DNA of 8,027 bases, taken from the NCBI GenBank assembly GCA_029934095.1, contig JAOZMV010000057.1:1-8027 (forward strand). Reading direction: 5' to 3'. The notes under the pieces were generated by a model. The model was not told where the DNA came from and did no database searches. It saw only the letters and a list, made by a program, of their open reading frames with translations. This stretch comes from Desulfuromusa sp. (lineage in GTDB: Bacteria > Desulfobacterota > Desulfuromonadia > Desulfuromonadales > Geopsychrobacteraceae). Of this stretch, positions 7,852 to 8,027 are shown in pieces (the stretch's first letter is position 1; each line of letters starts with the position of its first letter). The translations under genes and the position numbers were made by a program.

Positions 7852-8027
7852 TTATGGATGCTTCTCAATCCACTCCCTGGCTAATTCTTGTCCCCTCGCT
7901 ATTTGTTCAGATGTCATTTTTTTAGCAAGCAGATCTCTAAATTTTTCCGCTTTGGCATATCCATTTGCCGCAGCAATATCACAAAACATATGCGCCATTG
8001 AATAATCCTGAGTGACTCCATCCCCTT
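7852..8027 (-). CDS. Sel1-repeat (SLR/TPR-like) protein, C-terminal end only
   Basis: The last 58 codons of a gene that enters from the right; its start is outside. The readable product begins GDGVTQDYSMAHMFCDIAAA and continues NGYAKAEKFRDLLAKKMTS, then EQIARGQELAREWIEKHP before TAA (stop at 7854-7852). The G-x-GV-x-QDY...A...AAA-x-G-x-A pattern is the Sel1-like repeat, and the AKKMT-x-EQIA-x-x-Q-x-LA-x-EW ending is the common capping helix of bacterial single-domain Sel1 proteins. These are alpha-solenoid protein-interaction modules; many have signal peptides and act outside the cytoplasm, but the N-terminus is not visible and no specific role can be given. It is convergent with tgt. Confidence 0.82.
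   Translation of the reverse strand, partial: GDGVTQDYSMAHMFCDIAAANGYAKAEKFRDLLAKKMTSEQIARGQELAREWIEKHP

Overview
The window looks like a chromosomal, mostly housekeeping stretch of a Gram-negative bacterium. The likely source is the Desulfuromonadales/Geobacterales side of the old Deltaproteobacteria. That placement is an inference from the protein flavours (long-form S-adenosylhomocysteinase, a TIGR04283-like glycosyltransferase, a short zf-TFIIB zinc-ribbon protein, a stand-alone Cas6-like RAMP protein), the lipopolysaccharide exporter LptG and the moderate GC content; no marker gene settles it. No transposase, integrase, rRNA, tRNA or CRISPR array is visible.

Layout, left to right. The 3' end of lptG (+) enters from the left and converges on ahcY (-), with a perfect 12-bp stem-loop between them. 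ahcY lies 73 bp downstream of a family 2 glycosyltransferase gene on the same strand. The glycosyltransferase gene is divergent from eno (+); the gap holds an extended -10 promoter candidate and a leader hairpin. eno ends at a strong 16-bp stem-loop shared with a convergent minus-strand cluster. In transcription order that cluster is a Cas6-like protein (GTG start), a small zinc-ribbon protein, a roughly 90-bp imperfect palindrome in the intergenic gap, and a small protein with an N-terminal membrane anchor and a probable winged-helix C-terminus. The Cas6-like gene is divergent from tgt (+) across 126 bp that carry a hairpin and promoter candidates. After tgt comes 191 bp without a gene, then the 3' end of a Sel1-repeat gene (-) that leaves the window on the right.

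Functions. LptG exports LPS, AhcY recycles S-adenosylhomocysteine in the methyl cycle, enolase is glycolytic, and Tgt makes the queuosine modification in tRNA. These genes look like independent units rather than a pathway. The least explained part is the minus-strand trio at 4547-6421: an RNA-endonuclease-like protein with no visible CRISPR partner, a zinc ribbon and a membrane-tethered winged-helix protein, with a large palindromic intergenic element inside the cluster.

Start codons. Four minus-strand genes begin at starts set by their Shine-Dalgarno sequences rather than at the longest reading frame or at ATG: ahcY uses TTG, the Cas6-like gene uses GTG, and the zinc-ribbon and winged-helix genes use an ATG inside a longer open frame. 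The glycosyltransferase start is less certain, and eno starts at ATG 3203.
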